This document shows, piece by piece, positions 37,897 through 48,285 of a DNA stretch of 64,000 bases; positions within the stretch are counted from its first letter, which is position 1; each line of letters starts with the position of its first letter. The notes beneath the pieces were generated by a model that made no database searches, was not told the DNA's origin, and worked only from the letters and a program-made list of their open reading frames with translations. Source of the DNA: Nitrosomonas ureae. Its GTDB lineage: Bacteria; Pseudomonadota; Gammaproteobacteria; Burkholderiales; Nitrosomonadaceae. Made by a program: the position numbers and the translations under genes. Where the stretch lies: NCBI GenBank assembly GCA_945872825.1, contig CAMCBD010000002.1:1-64000 (forward strand). Reading direction: 5' to 3'.

Positions 37897-39456
37897 ATGA
37901 CTATGAAGCTTGATGAACTGTTATTGAAAGCGAAGGGCCTGATCACTGTCGGTAAGTTCAACGATGCCGATAGGATTTTGGATCCGCTAAAAAGTGAACA
38001 TCCGTTATCACCGGATGTGGCCCGATTATGGTGTTCACTGGCGATGCGCACAGGCCGGGCGGCAGATGTTCCCGCTTATGCGGCAAAAATTTATGCGTAT
38101 GTGCAAGGTGATTTTCACAAAGCGCATTGGGCGCATGTCCTGGGAACCGCGAGCTTTATTTTATTGGATTTATCATCCGCGTATGCGCATTTTACCGATG
38201 CGCTGAATCATCTGATGACGCTGGCTAAATCCGGAAAAATTCCGCCGCAAAAAGAACAGTTGAAAATATCGCAAGCTGCTGAGAATTTATTTGCCTCCGG
38301 AAAGGCCGAGGCGTTGCTGTGGACGACTTGCGCGGAATTAGCCAAGCTGGATATTCCGGCATTTCCTTTTGCGGGTACTTTACTGGGGTTGGTTCGTAAC
38401 GGATGTTTACTGGATTTCGACAAAGATCTCGACATCGCTGTGCGAATGGAATCCTGGGATGCTTGCTGTGCCGCACTGGAACAAGCCGGGTGGGCACGAT
38501 CTCCGATGCGGGTTGACTATGCCAATTACCGTGATTATGTACATCCGGAATTGGGGATTACGCTGGATGTCTGCGGTTTGCAAGCGAGAGGGAAGCAGAT
38601 CGTGGGCGGTTTCGCATTGCCCGGTTACCCGGATGAATATCAGCGGGTGTCCGTTTTTCCCAAGTTTGATTTGATACAGCGTAGTTCAGAATATGGTCAA
38701 GTCTGGTTTCCGCGACAGCCGGAAAGAATCCTGACGGCATTTTATGGCGATTGGCGCACGCCAAATTCCAACTGGGATACCGTGATATCCGCACGCAATC
38801 TGGAAAACTTTACCTTACTGGTGCGCTGTTATGCGTATCACCGGCTTGTGCAGCGCTGGTTATCGGGGGATTTGGCTAAAGCTTGGTGTTATGCGCATCA
38901 GATTGCTTTGAAGGATCCGGACGATGTGCTCGCATTGCGCAGCCGTCAGTGGATGGAACGCGCCATGATGCGGTTAAACCGGGATATTCCCGTTTGGCCG
39001 CGAAATCAACCGCAACGGCGCGTGTATACACGGATGGTAGCCGATTTGTTTCACGAGGGTCACGTGAATTTTTTACAGGCAGCGCGCGCATTAGGTACGC
39101 ATTTGACGGTGTGCGTGGTTTCCGATGAACGTGTTGTGGGAAATAAAGGAAAACTTCCTGTCATGAAACAAGTGGAGCGTGCTGCTGTCATTGCTGCTTG
39201 CAAATATGTAGATGCCGTAATGACGGATACACCGGCGTGTGTCACCAAAGAATTTATGCAACAGCATGGTTTCGACATTTATACCTTCGCGTGTGCGTCT
39301 GAGCAGGAGCGCTTAGAAAAACACAAACTGTGCGAGTCATTACCGGCAGAAATGATTCAAGAACTGACGTATACATCCGGTATTTCGACATCCGATCTTG
39401 TCATGCGTATTCTGGAAGGTGCAGGAAGTAAAGAGGCAGTCATAACGAGTAAGTAG
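37897..39456 (+). CDS. LicD-like transferase fused to a cytidylyltransferase
   Basis: 519 residues in three parts. Residues 1-140 are helical and TPR-like. Residues about 145-300 carry a LicD/fukutin-type nucleotidyltransferase core (PFAGTLLGLVRNGCLLDFDKDLDIAVR, with DxD). Residues about 375-505 are a CTP-transferase of the choline/ethanolamine/glycerol-phosphate type: HEGHVNFLQAARALG (HxGH) and YTSGISTSDLVMRI (ISTS motif). The protein could make a CDP-linked alcohol and move its phosphoalcohol to a surface glycan. LicD and LicC/CCT are normally separate proteins. The actual alcohol is unknown. The start could also be the ATG two codons later. Confidence 0.85.
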   Translation: MTMKLDELLLKAKGLITVGKFNDADRILDPLKSEHPLSPDVARLWCSLAMRTGRAADVPAYAAKIYAYVQGDFHKAHWAHVLGTASFILLDLSSAYAHFTDALNHLMTLAKSGKIPPQKEQLKISQAAENLFASGKAEALLWTTCAELAKLDIPAFPFAGTLLGLVRNGCLLDFDKDLDIAVRMESWDACCAALEQAGWARSPMRVDYANYRDYVHPELGITLDVCGLQARGKQIVGGFALPGYPDEYQRVSVFPKFDLIQRSSEYGQVWFPRQPERILTAFYGDWRTPNSNWDTVISARNLENFTLLVRCYAYHRLVQRWLSGDLAKAWCYAHQIALKDPDDVLALRSRQWMERAMMRLNRDIPVWPRNQPQRRVYTRMVADLFHEGHVNFLQAARALGTHLTVCVVSDERVVGNKGKLPVMKQVERAAVIAACKYVDAVMTDTPACVTKEFMQQHGFDIYTFACASEQERLEKHKLCESLPAEMIQELTYTSGISTSDLVMRILEGAGSKEAVITSK

Positions 39457-39487
39457 GTACGATGTATCCGATAAGTAGATGTGTCGA

Positions 39488-39679
39488 TCATTCACGGTAA
39501 GTTTCTATAATCAAATAAATTAACCGAATGACGAAGACTATTGTTTGCTTGGTTGCATTTTTACCAGGCATAGCCAGATCTAATCTGAGTCGCTTGCCTT
39601 TCGTAAGAATTACAGGTCGTTCAATGACATTTTTGAGCTCTCTGATATTACCGGGCCGAATCAGTGCAAAGTTTTTCAA
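39488..39679 (-). pseudogene. Remnant of a sigma-54-dependent activator (NtrC-like AAA+ domain)
   Basis: The segment PGNIRELKNVIERPVILTKGKRL is the WPGNVRELxNxIERAVIL block of the AAA+ domain of NtrC-type regulators. Only about 35 residues survive, without Walker A, GAFTGA or the DNA-binding domain. It sits in the 300-base gap before the cytochrome genes, which holds nothing else I recognise. Confidence 0.6.
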
Positions 39680-39758
39680 GATATTGATTAAAATAATGAC
39701 AGAGATGCGCTAATCATTCTCCATTAATTTGATTACCTATATGGGAAGGAAATCCTAA

Positions 39759-40478
39759 ATGTTGCGTTTTATTTTGCTGGCATCTTTCTGTATGACTTGT
39801 GTGACATCTGTTTATGGTGGAACACCTATTGCAGTACCAGATACGATGGCTGAACGCGTTAAGGCTTGTACCATTTGCCATGGCGCTGAAGATAAAGTGG
39901 GACGCGATGCTTATTATCCTCGCATAGCAGGTAAACCGCAGGGATATCTTGTTAATCAATTACGAAATTTCAGGGATGGTCGGCGCTATTATCAGCCGAT
40001 GGCTATTCTGTTGGAAAATATGTCAGATGAATACCTATATGAAATAGCCCAATATTTTTCTTCTCTACGGTTGCCATATCCAGCGCCTGAACAGATTCCT
40101 ATGCAGTCTGAGGAAATCGAACTAGCAGAGCATCTTATTTATGTGGGCTATCCAGGGAGGAATATTCCGGCATGCAGCGCCTGTCATGGAGATGTTTTGA
40201 TGGGTATAGAACCTGCTATCCCGGGTTTGCTGGGATTGCCCCGAGCTTATATTACGGCACAGCTAGGCGGATGGAGAAATGGAGGCAGTATGCGAGGTCA
40301 GGTGCCGGATTGTATGTCTGAAATCGCTAAACAGTTGACCGATGCTGAAGTCAATGCGATTGCGAAATGGTTAGCAAATCAGTCTGCTTCAGGAGAGCCA
40401 AGACCATTTAGTACGCTTTTACCTGAATTAGTGCATCGTTGCAGCCAAAACATCATGGCGAACGGGAGTAAAGAATGA
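39759..40478 (+). CDS. Dihaem c-type cytochrome (cytochrome c4-like)
   Basis: Periplasmic electron carrier. 239 residues: signal peptide to about residue 21, haem motif CTICHG near 37 and CSACHG near 139, each followed by a class I c-type half with Met candidates. The tandem half-repeats fit the cytochrome c4 layout. The stop overlaps the next gene by four bases (ATGA), so the two are co-translated. Confidence 0.9.
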   Translation: MLRFILLASFCMTCVTSVYGGTPIAVPDTMAERVKACTICHGAEDKVGRDAYYPRIAGKPQGYLVNQLRNFRDGRRYYQPMAILLENMSDEYLYEIAQYFSSLRLPYPAPEQIPMQSEEIELAEHLIYVGYPGRNIPACSACHGDVLMGIEPAIPGLLGLPRAYITAQLGGWRNGGSMRGQVPDCMSEIAKQLTDAEVNAIAKWLANQSASGEPRPFSTLLPELVHRCSQNIMANGSKE

Positions 40479-41767
40479 GGCGCTTGGCTATAAAATATCA
40501 TATAAGTCATTATCAATTTGATGTTTTGTTATTGGCATGCATGGTATCGCTATTATTTTTCTCGATAACACAGGTTTCGGACGTTGTCGCTGAGGAACCC
40601 GATCGCTCTATCGAAGTGCAGCATGGCGCCTATCTAGCCCGCGTTGGTAATTGCATGGGATGCCATACGACTAAGGGTGGTCAGCCGTTTGCGGGCGGAC
40701 GCCGATTATCTACTTCATTTGGTATTTTCGTTACACCCAATATTACTTCAGACAAAGAAACGGGAATCGGTCTTTGGAATCAACAAGATTTTTGGCAAGC
40801 ACTACATCAGGGTAAGTCGAGTGATGGGAGGTCCCTATATCCTGCTTTTCCCTATACCGAATACACCAAGGTAACGCGGCAAGATGCTAATGCAATTTTT
40901 GCTTATCTTCAATCAATACCGCCCATTTCACAATCCAACCCACCAAACGATATTTTCTTTCCCTATAATTTAAAACCACTGCTTGCCATCTGGCGTATAT
41001 TGTATTTTAAAGAAGGCGTTTATGAGCCGGATCAATCCAGAAGTGACGCTTGGAATCGCGGTGCTTATTTAGTGCAGGGATTAGGTCATTGTAATGCTTG
41101 CCATACAACCCGCAATATGCTGGGAGCGAGCCAAGATGATACGCTGGCTGGTGGGCAAATAATGGGTATGAATTGGTATGCGCCTTCCTTATCCTCGTAT
41201 CAGGAAGCGGGTAGTGGTGATTGGGCAATCGAAGAAATTGTTGAATTGCTGACAACTGGCATAACAAAACGTGCTGTGGCTTCAGGTCCCATGGCGACTG
41301 TCATAAAGCAAAGCCTTCAATATTTGTCGCAGGAAGATATTAACGGCATGGCAATCTATCTAAAGTCATTTACAGAAAATGAAGGTGGCAATACGCCTGG
41401 CGTCCGTTTCTTGGTGATGTCAGGTAGCTTGCAGAAGCATCTGGATTTTGGTGGGCAACTCTATGAGAAGCATTGTCAAACGTGCCATGGTTCTGATGGA
41501 AAAGGTGTTCCGGGTATTTATCCGGCGTTGGCAGATAATCGGAGTGTGATGATGAGTTCGCCATTGAATCCCATTCGCAGTGTGTTGAATGGCGGATACC
41601 CACCCACGACAGCAGGAAATCCTCGGCCCTATGGAATGCCGCCATTCCAGCAGATTTTGCGTAATGAAGAAGTGGCTCTGGTGGTGTCGTATATCCGGAA
41701 TGCTTGGGGAAATCGTAGTAGCTTGGTAACAGCAGTGGATGTTGACCGAAGTAAAGGTAGGAATTAA
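40475..41767 (+). CDS. Trihaem c-type cytochrome, similar to alcohol/gluconate dehydrogenase cytochrome subunits
   Basis: 430 residues, with an N-terminal membrane segment or signal (about 18-38). Three haem motifs: CMGCH (about 59), CNACH (about 206) and CQTCH (about 333), with spacing like the three-haem cytochrome subunit of membrane alcohol, gluconate or aldehyde dehydrogenases. Those enzymes have a partner catalytic subunit, but none is encoded here: upstream is the dihaem cytochrome, downstream a transposase remnant. It probably moves electrons between periplasmic donors and quinone or an oxidase. Confidence 0.9.
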   Translation: MRRLAIKYHISHYQFDVLLLACMVSLLFFSITQVSDVVAEEPDRSIEVQHGAYLARVGNCMGCHTTKGGQPFAGGRRLSTSFGIFVTPNITSDKETGIGLWNQQDFWQALHQGKSSDGRSLYPAFPYTEYTKVTRQDANAIFAYLQSIPPISQSNPPNDIFFPYNLKPLLAIWRILYFKEGVYEPDQSRSDAWNRGAYLVQGLGHCNACHTTRNMLGASQDDTLAGGQIMGMNWYAPSLSSYQEAGSGDWAIEEIVELLTTGITKRAVASGPMATVIKQSLQYLSQEDINGMAIYLKSFTENEGGNTPGVRFLVMSGSLQKHLDFGGQLYEKHCQTCHGSDGKGVPGIYPALADNRSVMMSSPLNPIRSVLNGGYPPTTAGNPRPYGMPPFQQILRNEEVALVVSYIRNAWGNRSSLVTAVDVDRSKGRN

Positions 41768-41794
41768 TAACTGTCATTATATTAGTGCTTCTGG

Positions 41795-42106
41795 TTAATA
41801 GCGGCGAATCCCCAACTTTGCCGGGGGATGCCAAAAGGTTTGACCGTTACGGCTATCGTCGTAACGGTCTCGCAAATTTCCGCAATGGGCAACGGTATCA
41901 GCTTCCATAAAGCCTGGTACAGACACATCCCAGAAATCCGTTCGCATGAGTGTGTGATTCTTAAGCAACACGGCAGGTTTGGTTCCACCCATCCCTTTCA
42001 CTGTCGTTATCCGAATGGGTTTGAGCAGAAGGGGCAGTGTTGATGCTAATGCTGATAGTGCATGATGCCCCGAGATCTGGTTGCGGCGGCAGGTAAATTC
42101 GCTCAA
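41795..42106 (-). pseudogene. Transposase remnant (integrase-core type)
   Basis: The minus-strand frame contains RRNQISGHHALSALASTLPLL, then KPAVLLKNHTLMRTDFWDV and PGFMEADTVAHCG, the first Asp of a DDE/integrase-core transposase. After this the sequence degenerates and the catalytic remainder is missing. The gap 41768-42310 otherwise holds a second minus-strand frame (41961-42284) without recognisable content. Confidence 0.65.
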
Positions 42107-42310
42107 AATGGGGAATCATTCTGGAGTAGCTGCATCCATAGGATAACCTGGTGTCTTTATCGGTTACTTTTATATGAGTCAACGATAACGTTTTACCCTG
42201 CACGCGGGTTTCTTTTGTAGAGAGGCGATTTGGGAGCAAGATATAGAATTGACTTGATGAAGAATCAAGGGTAGCATCGCCCATTTTAGTAAGTTTAGGC
42301 GAGAGGTAAA

Positions 42311-43066
42311 ATGCGCAGAAAGATGGTAGCGGGTAACTGGAAAATGCACGGTAATTTGTCAGAGAATAAACAGTTACTCAATGCGATTGTCACAAGCTTA
42401 GATGGATTACAGGGAGTGGAGTTTCTAGTTTGCGTGCCTTATCTTTATCTGCCCTCAGTACAAGACACATTACAGAATACGAATATAGCTTGGGGTGCCC
42501 AAAATGTAAGTCAGTACGAAAAAGGGCCATATACAGGAGAAATATCGGCTTCCATGTTGAATGACTTTGAATGTCGTTATGTAATTGTAGGGCACTCGGA
42601 AAGAAGAGCATTATTTGGTGAAGATAGTCATACCGTTGCTAAAAAATATCAAGCAGCTCAACGGGCTGGTATAACCCCTATTCTGTGTGTGGGTGAAACA
42701 CTTGAGCAACGTGAAGCTGGCACAACAGAGCAAGTAATTGAAGATCAGTTAGCAGCGGTTATTAAATTAACAGGAGTCGAATCTCTAGTGAGCGCGATTA
42801 TTGCTTATGAACCTGTATGGGCTATCGGTACGGGTAGAACAGCATCACCTGAGCAAGCTCAAGATACTCATTCTTTTATCAGGGAAGGTATAGAAAAGCA
42901 AAATGCTAATATAGCCAATGGCTTAACTATTCTTTATGGCGGGAGTGTCAAAGCAAGTAATGCATCTGAACTATTTGACATGCCTGATATTGATGGTGGT
43001 TTGATAGGTGGTGCATCATTGGTTGCAGTTGATTTTGTTGCGATTTGTCGCGCTTTACATCAATAA
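42311..43066 (+). CDS. tpiA: Triosephosphate isomerase
   Basis: Interconverts dihydroxyacetone phosphate and glyceraldehyde-3-phosphate. 251 residues, complete: GNWKMHG, VGHSERR with the electrophilic His, AYEPVWAIGTGRTASPEQAQ with the catalytic Glu and loop 6, and LYGGSVKASNASEL. It is followed after 18 bases by secG. Confidence 0.98.
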   Translation: MRRKMVAGNWKMHGNLSENKQLLNAIVTSLDGLQGVEFLVCVPYLYLPSVQDTLQNTNIAWGAQNVSQYEKGPYTGEISASMLNDFECRYVIVGHSERRALFGEDSHTVAKKYQAAQRAGITPILCVGETLEQREAGTTEQVIEDQLAAVIKLTGVESLVSAIIAYEPVWAIGTGRTASPEQAQDTHSFIREGIEKQNANIANGLTILYGGSVKASNASELFDMPDIDGGLIGGASLVAVDFVAICRALHQ

Positions 43067-43084
43067 ATTTTTTGGAGTAACACG

Positions 43085-43456
43085 TTGGAAATTTTGGTCT
43101 GGGCAGCGCATGTTTTGTTGGCGATTGTACTAATAGTTTTGGTATTATTGCAGCATGGAAAGGGTGCGGATATGGGAGCTGCGTTTGGCAGTGGTTCAGC
43201 AGGTAGTTTATTTGGAGCAAGTGGCTCAGCGACATTCCTGAGTCGTGCGACAAGTTTTGTTGCGGCGCTTTTTTTTGCTACAAGTATGAGTTTAACTTAT
43301 CTCTCGGTGAATCAAACTGGAAGCACAAAAGCCATGAGCATTATGGATCAAATCGAAGAATCTGAAGTCAAGCCAGAAGAAGAATCTTCTTTAGAACGAG
43401 ATGGTAATGTACCAGAAGTTGAGGGCGGTTCAAAAGTTAATCGGATACCTGAGTAG
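43085..43456 (+). CDS. secG: Preprotein translocase subunit SecG
   Basis: Auxiliary subunit of the SecYEG channel. 123 residues from a TTG start (43085) with GGAG upstream. Two membrane segments (about 2-21 and 53-72) flank the conserved LLQHGKGADMGAAFGSGSAGSLFGASGSATFLSR. The acidic tail after residue 90 is typical of betaproteobacteria. Confidence 0.95.
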   Translation: MEILVWAAHVLLAIVLIVLVLLQHGKGADMGAAFGSGSAGSLFGASGSATFLSRATSFVAALFFATSMSLTYLSVNQTGSTKAMSIMDQIEESEVKPEEESSLERDGNVPEVEGGSKVNRIPE

Positions 43457-43510
43457 CTTGTTGAATAGAAATGATATGGTAATTTTTGATCAAAAAATGC
43501 ATAGTTTTTC

Positions 43511-43595
43511 GCCGACGTGGTGGAATTGGTAGACACGCCGTCTTGAGGGGGCGGTGGCGAAAGCTGTGCGAGTTCGAGTCTCGCCGTCGGCACCA
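43511..43595 (+). tRNA. tRNA-Leu (anticodon GAG)
   Basis: The acceptor stem GCCGACG pairs with CGTCGGC; encoded ACCA end. The D arm is GTGG-AATTGGTAGA-CAC, the anticodon stem-loop CCGTC-TTGAGGG-GGCGG has GAG at the centre, a long variable arm (class II) follows, then the T arm GAGTTCGAGTC. It is between secG and nuoA, the usual betaproteobacterial position. Confidence 0.97.
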
Positions 43596-43685
43596 CGCAA
43601 AGATAGTATTTATTTGTAAACGCATAGTTAAAAATTGTTGTTTCTATAATCTATAGATCTGTCACGTTTAAATAAAAGATAAGAT

Positions 43686-44042
43686 ATGCTTGAAAACTAT
43701 TTTCCAATTTTGCTTTTTCTGATTGTTGGATTCTTGGTTGGTGTTGTACCCATGCTATGTGGTTGGCTACTTGCACCAAATCGTCCAGATAGTGAGAAGC
43801 TATCGCCATACGAATGTGGATTCGAAGCCTTTGAAGATGCTCGAATGAAGTTTGATGTGCGTTATTATCTGGTCGCAATTTTATTTATCTTATTTGATCT
43901 AGAAATTGCTTTCCTGTTCCCGTGGGCAATCGTACTTGATGAAATTGGAATGTTTGGATTTATTGCTATGATGATATTCCTGAGTATCCTGGTGGTTGGT
44001 TTTATCTACGAATGGATGAAAGGAGCATTAGAATGGGATTAG
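43686..44042 (+). CDS. nuoA: NADH-quinone oxidoreductase subunit A
   Basis: Membrane subunit at the junction of the arms of complex I. 118 residues, three helices, and the family loop [42 protein letters not shown] with the conserved ECGF and the Glu of FDLE. First gene of the 14-gene nuo operon; the promoter may be shared with tRNA-Leu or lie at 43600-43680. Confidence 0.98.
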   Translation: MLENYFPILLFLIVGFLVGVVPMLCGWLLAPNRPDSEKLSPYECGFEAFEDARMKFDVRYYLVAILFILFDLEIAFLFPWAIVLDEIGMFGFIAMMIFLSILVVGFIYEWMKGALEWD

Positions 44043-44046
44043 TGTT

Positions 44047-44523
44047 ATGAGTATAGAGGGAGTTCTTGAAAAGGGTTTTGTTACTACCAGTTTAGACTCA
44101 ATTATTAACTGGGGGCGAACTGGTTCCATGTGGCCAATGACTTTTGGACTGGCGTGCTGTGCAGTTGAAATGATGGAGACAGGAGCATCACGTTATGATC
44201 TTGACCGGTTTGGCATAGTGTTTCGGCCAAGTCCGCGTCAATCAGATGTTATGATCGTTGCGGGTACTTTATGTAACAAAATGGCACCAGCTTTACGTAA
44301 GGTTTATGATCAGATGGCTGAGCCGCGTTGGGTAATCTCGATGGGATCGTGTGCAAATGGTGGAGGGTATTACCATTATTCATATTCTGTAGTGCGTGGT
44401 TGTGATCGCATTGTGCCGGTTGATATTTATGTACCAGGTTGCCCTCCCACAGCAGAAGCTTTGCTGTATGGCATTATTCAGTTGCAAAATAAAATAAATC
44501 GTACCAACACTATTGCACGATAA
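44047..44523 (+). CDS. nuoB: NADH-quinone oxidoreductase subunit B
   Basis: Carries cluster N2, the last Fe-S centre before quinone. 158 residues; cluster ligands in [25 protein letters not shown] and [12 protein letters not shown]. Four bases from nuoA. Confidence 0.98.
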   Translation: MSIEGVLEKGFVTTSLDSIINWGRTGSMWPMTFGLACCAVEMMETGASRYDLDRFGIVFRPSPRQSDVMIVAGTLCNKMAPALRKVYDQMAEPRWVISMGSCANGGGYYHYSYSVVRGCDRIVPVDIYVPGCPPTAEALLYGIIQLQNKINRTNTIAR

Positions 44524-44528
44524 TTCCT

Positions 44529-45149
44529 ATGCATACTACTTATCTGGAAAATCTTGCTGAATCGTTGCGTGGAGCGCTCGGGGACAGACTGATTGAGATA
44601 CAAGTTCGGTACGGTGAATTAACTATCAATGTTCATGCGGAAGACATATTTACTGCGAGTGCGATGTTGCGTGACGATCCTATTCTTGCTTTTGATACAT
44701 TGATTGATTTGTGTGGAATTGATTATTTGACGTATGGCGACAATCTATCAGAAAAAAATAACTTTAAGAATAGACGTTTTGCAGTGATTTATCATTTACT
44801 TTCGGTTGATCGGAATCATAGATTGCGCATTCGGGTTTTGACTGAAAATAATGATTTCCCGGTAGTGGATTCAGTCACTGAGATATGGCCTGTTGCTAAC
44901 TGGTTTGAGCGTGAAGCGTTTGATCTTTATGGTATTGTTTTTACTGGTCATCTGGATTTACGCAGAATATTGACAGACTATGGTTTTATTGGGAATCCAT
45001 TCCGTAAGGATTTTCCAATAACAGGTTATGTTGAAATGCGCTATGATGCAGAGCAGAAGCGCGTTATTTACCAGCCTGTCACTATTGAACCGAGAGAAAT
45101 AACACCGCTGGTGATACGGGAAGAGAATTACGGGGATTGTGAATCCTGA
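44529..45149 (+). CDS. nuoC: NADH-quinone oxidoreductase subunit C
   Basis: Peripheral-arm subunit. 206 residues with the 30-kDa signature ([39 protein letters not shown]). It is a separate gene from nuoD, unlike the nuoCD fusion of E. coli, as in betaproteobacteria. Confidence 0.97.
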   Translation: MHTTYLENLAESLRGALGDRLIEIQVRYGELTINVHAEDIFTASAMLRDDPILAFDTLIDLCGIDYLTYGDNLSEKNNFKNRRFAVIYHLLSVDRNHRLRIRVLTENNDFPVVDSVTEIWPVANWFEREAFDLYGIVFTGHLDLRRILTDYGFIGNPFRKDFPITGYVEMRYDAEQKRVIYQPVTIEPREITPLVIREENYGDCES

Positions 45150-45209
45150 TGCTCGCATGATTTCACTGCATGAATTGTGTTTTTAGATAAGAGTTTTATG
45201 AAATAACAT

Positions 45210-46463
45210 ATGGCTGAAATACGTAATTACACCATGAATTTTGGACCCCAGCACCCGGCAGCTCATGGCGTGTTGAGATTGGTGCTGGAATTGGATGGAG
45301 AAGTTGTGCTGCGTGCGGATCCCCATATTGGATTGTTGCATCGGGCAACTGAAAAATTAGCAGAAAATAAAACGTATATTCAATCGGTTCCATATATGGA
45401 TCGATTGGATTATGTCTCGATGATGGTGAACGAGCATGCTTACGTGATGGCTATCGAAAAACTGCTGCAAGTTGAAGTGCCAATAAGAGCACAGTACATA
45501 CGTGTAATGTTTGATGAAATTACTCGTATACTTAATCACTTGTTGTGGATTGGTGCTCATGCGCTGGATGTTGGTGCTATGACAATGTTTCTGTATGCTT
45601 TTCGTGAAAGGGAAGATCTGATGGATTGTTATGAAGCGGTATCAGGTGCTCGATTGCACGCTGCCTATTATAGGCCAGGTGGTGTATATCGTGATTTACC
45701 TGATACGATGCCTCAGTATCAGCCATCGAAAATTCATAATCAAAAGCAGACTCGTGTGCGGAACGCAAATCGAGAAGGTTCCTTATTGGATTTTATTGAA
45801 GATTTTACGAATCGTTTTCCAACGTATGTTGACGAATATGAAACATTGCTAACTGACAATAGAATCTGGAAGCAACGCTTGGTAGATATTGGTATCGTTT
45901 CTCCTGAACGAGCTAAAGCGTTAGGTTTTACCGGTCCAATGCTACGTGGTTCCGGTGTGGAATGGGATTTAAGAAGAAAACAGCCTTATGAAGTCTACGA
46001 CCGTATTGATTTTGATATACCCGTAGGTGTTAATGGTGATTGTTATGATCGATATTTGGTACGTATGGAGGAATTTCGACAATCCAATCGCATCATTAAG
46101 CAATGTATCGATTGGCTGCGTATCAATCCAGGACCGGTGATTACTGACAATCATAAAATTGCACCACCTTCACGTGTTGATATGAAACAAAATATGGAAG
46201 AGATGATTCATCATTTCAAATTATTTACTGAGGGCTTTCATGTGCCTCCGGGTGAGACCTACGCAGCGGTTGAGCATCCCAAAGGTGAGTTTGGCATTTA
46301 TCTGGTATCTAACGGCGCTAATAAGCCATATCGACTGAAAATACGTGCACCTGGATTTGCACATTTAGCAGCTTTGGATGAAATGTCGAGAGGGCATATG
46401 ATCTCAGATGTGGTAGCAATTATTGGCACACAAGATATAGTATTTGGTGAGATAGATAGATAA
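45210..46463 (+). CDS. nuoD: NADH-quinone oxidoreductase subunit D
   Basis: 49-kDa subunit lining the quinone cavity. 417 residues: [14 protein letters not shown] with the quinone-binding His, [26 protein letters not shown], and the end [39 protein letters not shown]. Complete. Confidence 0.99.
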   Translation: MAEIRNYTMNFGPQHPAAHGVLRLVLELDGEVVLRADPHIGLLHRATEKLAENKTYIQSVPYMDRLDYVSMMVNEHAYVMAIEKLLQVEVPIRAQYIRVMFDEITRILNHLLWIGAHALDVGAMTMFLYAFREREDLMDCYEAVSGARLHAAYYRPGGVYRDLPDTMPQYQPSKIHNQKQTRVRNANREGSLLDFIEDFTNRFPTYVDEYETLLTDNRIWKQRLVDIGIVSPERAKALGFTGPMLRGSGVEWDLRRKQPYEVYDRIDFDIPVGVNGDCYDRYLVRMEEFRQSNRIIKQCIDWLRINPGPVITDNHKIAPPSRVDMKQNMEEMIHHFKLFTEGFHVPPGETYAAVEHPKGEFGIYLVSNGANKPYRLKIRAPGFAHLAALDEMSRGHMISDVVAIIGTQDIVFGEIDR

Positions 46464-46466
46464 ACG

Positions 46467-46943
46467 ATGTTAAGCACTGAATCCCTTAAAAGAATAGATC
46501 GAGAGATCGCTAAATATCCGGCTGAACAAAAACAATCTGCTGTCATGTCAGCGCTTGCAATTGCACAAGATGAAAAGGGCTGGTTGGCCGATGAAACAAT
46601 GAATTTTGTGGCTGAATATTTAGGGATGCCTCCCATTGCAGTTTATGAAGTGGCCACTTTTTATAATATGTATAACCTCGAGCCGGTGGGTAAATACAAG
46701 ATTACGGTATGTACCAATTTGCCTTGTGCCTTATCGGGTAGTAATGATAGTGCAGCTTATTTAAAGAAAAAATTAGATATTGAATTTAACCAGACAACTC
46801 CTGATGGTAAATTTACACTAAAGGAAGGTGAGTGCTTTGGGGCATGTGGAGATGCACCGGTATTATTAGTTAATAACAAGCGCATGTGTAGTTTCATGTC
46901 CAATGAAATGATCGATAAATTGCTGGAGGAACTGAGCGAATGA
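46467..46943 (+). CDS. nuoE: NADH-quinone oxidoreductase subunit E
   Basis: 24-kDa thioredoxin-like subunit with a [2Fe-2S] cluster (N1a). 158 residues; cluster cysteines in [10 protein letters not shown] and [12 protein letters not shown]. Stop overlaps nuoF by four bases. Confidence 0.98.
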   Translation: MLSTESLKRIDREIAKYPAEQKQSAVMSALAIAQDEKGWLADETMNFVAEYLGMPPIAVYEVATFYNMYNLEPVGKYKITVCTNLPCALSGSNDSAAYLKKKLDIEFNQTTPDGKFTLKEGECFGACGDAPVLLVNNKRMCSFMSNEMIDKLLEELSE

Positions 46944-48217
46944 ATCAGTACCCGCAAACATTAATGAATGGAGTTGATCCATCCGATCTGGAAAATTGGC
47001 GGCTCAGAGGCTATGAGGAACGTGAGGGCTATGCAGCGCTCAGAAAAATACTGGCTAAACAAATTACTCCTGGAGAAGTGATCGAAGAAGTCAAGAAATC
47101 TGCACTTCGTGGCCGCGGAGGGGCTGGTTTTCCCACTGGATTGAAGTGGAGCTTCATGCCTAAAGCATATGAAGGAGATAAATATATCGTTTGCAATTCA
47201 GATGAAGGGGAGCCAGGTACATTTAAAGATCGCGATATCATGCAATTTAACCCGCATTTGTTGATCGAAGGTATGATAATAGCCGCATACGCAATGGGCG
47301 TTAAAGCGGGCTATAACTATATTCATGGTGAGATATGGGAAACTTACGAGCGCATGGAAGAGGCTGTTGAAGAAGCGCGAGCAGCCGGTTATCTAGGGAA
47401 TAATATTCTTGGATCAGCATTTAGTTTCCAACTATATAATCATCATGGGTATGGCGCTTATATCTGTGGTGAAGAAACGGCATTACTAGAATCTATAGAA
47501 GGCAAGAAAGGGCAACCACGCTTTAAACCGCCTTTCCCAGCAAATTATGGCCTTTATGGCAAGCCGACTACTATTAATAATACTGAAACCTTTTCTTCGG
47601 TTCCATGGATAATCCGCAATGGTGGAGAGAAATATCTGCAACTTGGAAAACCTAATAATGGTGGTACTAAGATATTTTCCGTATCAGGGCATGTTAATAA
47701 ACCGGGTAATTATGAAATACCCCTTGGGACGCCTTTCGCAGAGTTATTGGAATTGGCAGGCGGGATGCGCGGAGGTCGGAAATTGAAAGGATGTATTCCG
47801 GGTGGATCATCAATGCCCGTGTTACCAGGCGATATTATGATGCAAACGGATATGGATTATGACTCCATTGCCAAAGCTGGATCTATGCTTGGTTCAGGTG
47901 CGGTCATCATCATGGATGACACAACCTGCATGGTAAGGGCCCTGGAACGATTGTCATATTTTTATTACGAAGAGTCCTGTGGTCAATGTACACCATGCCG
48001 TGAAGGTACGGGGTGGCTTTATCGTATCGTTAATCGCATTGAACATGGTAAAGGTCGACTTGAAGACCTTGATTTACTTGATAATATTGCTGATAACATA
48101 CAGGGAAGAACAATTTGTGCCCTGGGCGATGCTGCGGCAATGCCGGTGCGCGCTATGATTCAACATTTTCGAAACGAGTTTGTTTACCATATAGAACACA
48201 AGAAATGTATGGTCTAA
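46940..48217 (+). CDS. nuoF: NADH-quinone oxidoreductase subunit F
   Basis: Binds NADH, FMN and cluster N3. 425 residues: [18 protein letters not shown] (NADH), [23 protein letters not shown] (FMN), and [12 protein letters not shown] with the [4Fe-4S] cysteines. ATGA overlap with nuoE. Confidence 0.99.
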   Translation: MNQYPQTLMNGVDPSDLENWRLRGYEEREGYAALRKILAKQITPGEVIEEVKKSALRGRGGAGFPTGLKWSFMPKAYEGDKYIVCNSDEGEPGTFKDRDIMQFNPHLLIEGMIIAAYAMGVKAGYNYIHGEIWETYERMEEAVEEARAAGYLGNNILGSAFSFQLYNHHGYGAYICGEETALLESIEGKKGQPRFKPPFPANYGLYGKPTTINNTETFSSVPWIIRNGGEKYLQLGKPNNGGTKIFSVSGHVNKPGNYEIPLGTPFAELLELAGGMRGGRKLKGCIPGGSSMPVLPGDIMMQTDMDYDSIAKAGSMLGSGAVIIMDDTTCMVRALERLSYFYYEESCGQCTPCREGTGWLYRIVNRIEHGKGRLEDLDLLDNIADNIQGRTICALGDAAAMPVRAMIQHFRNEFVYHIEHKKCMV

Positions 48218-48285
48218 TTGTTCTAATGCTAAACAACCAGTACGTATCATTTATTAATTCGTGATTAACTCAAGAATTCTAGCCG

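Noticed and set aside
41961..42284. 107-residue minus-strand frame overlapping the transposase remnant.
   Set aside because: The reading is not obviously protein-like in composition, no known domain is seen, and it overlaps degenerate transposase sequence.
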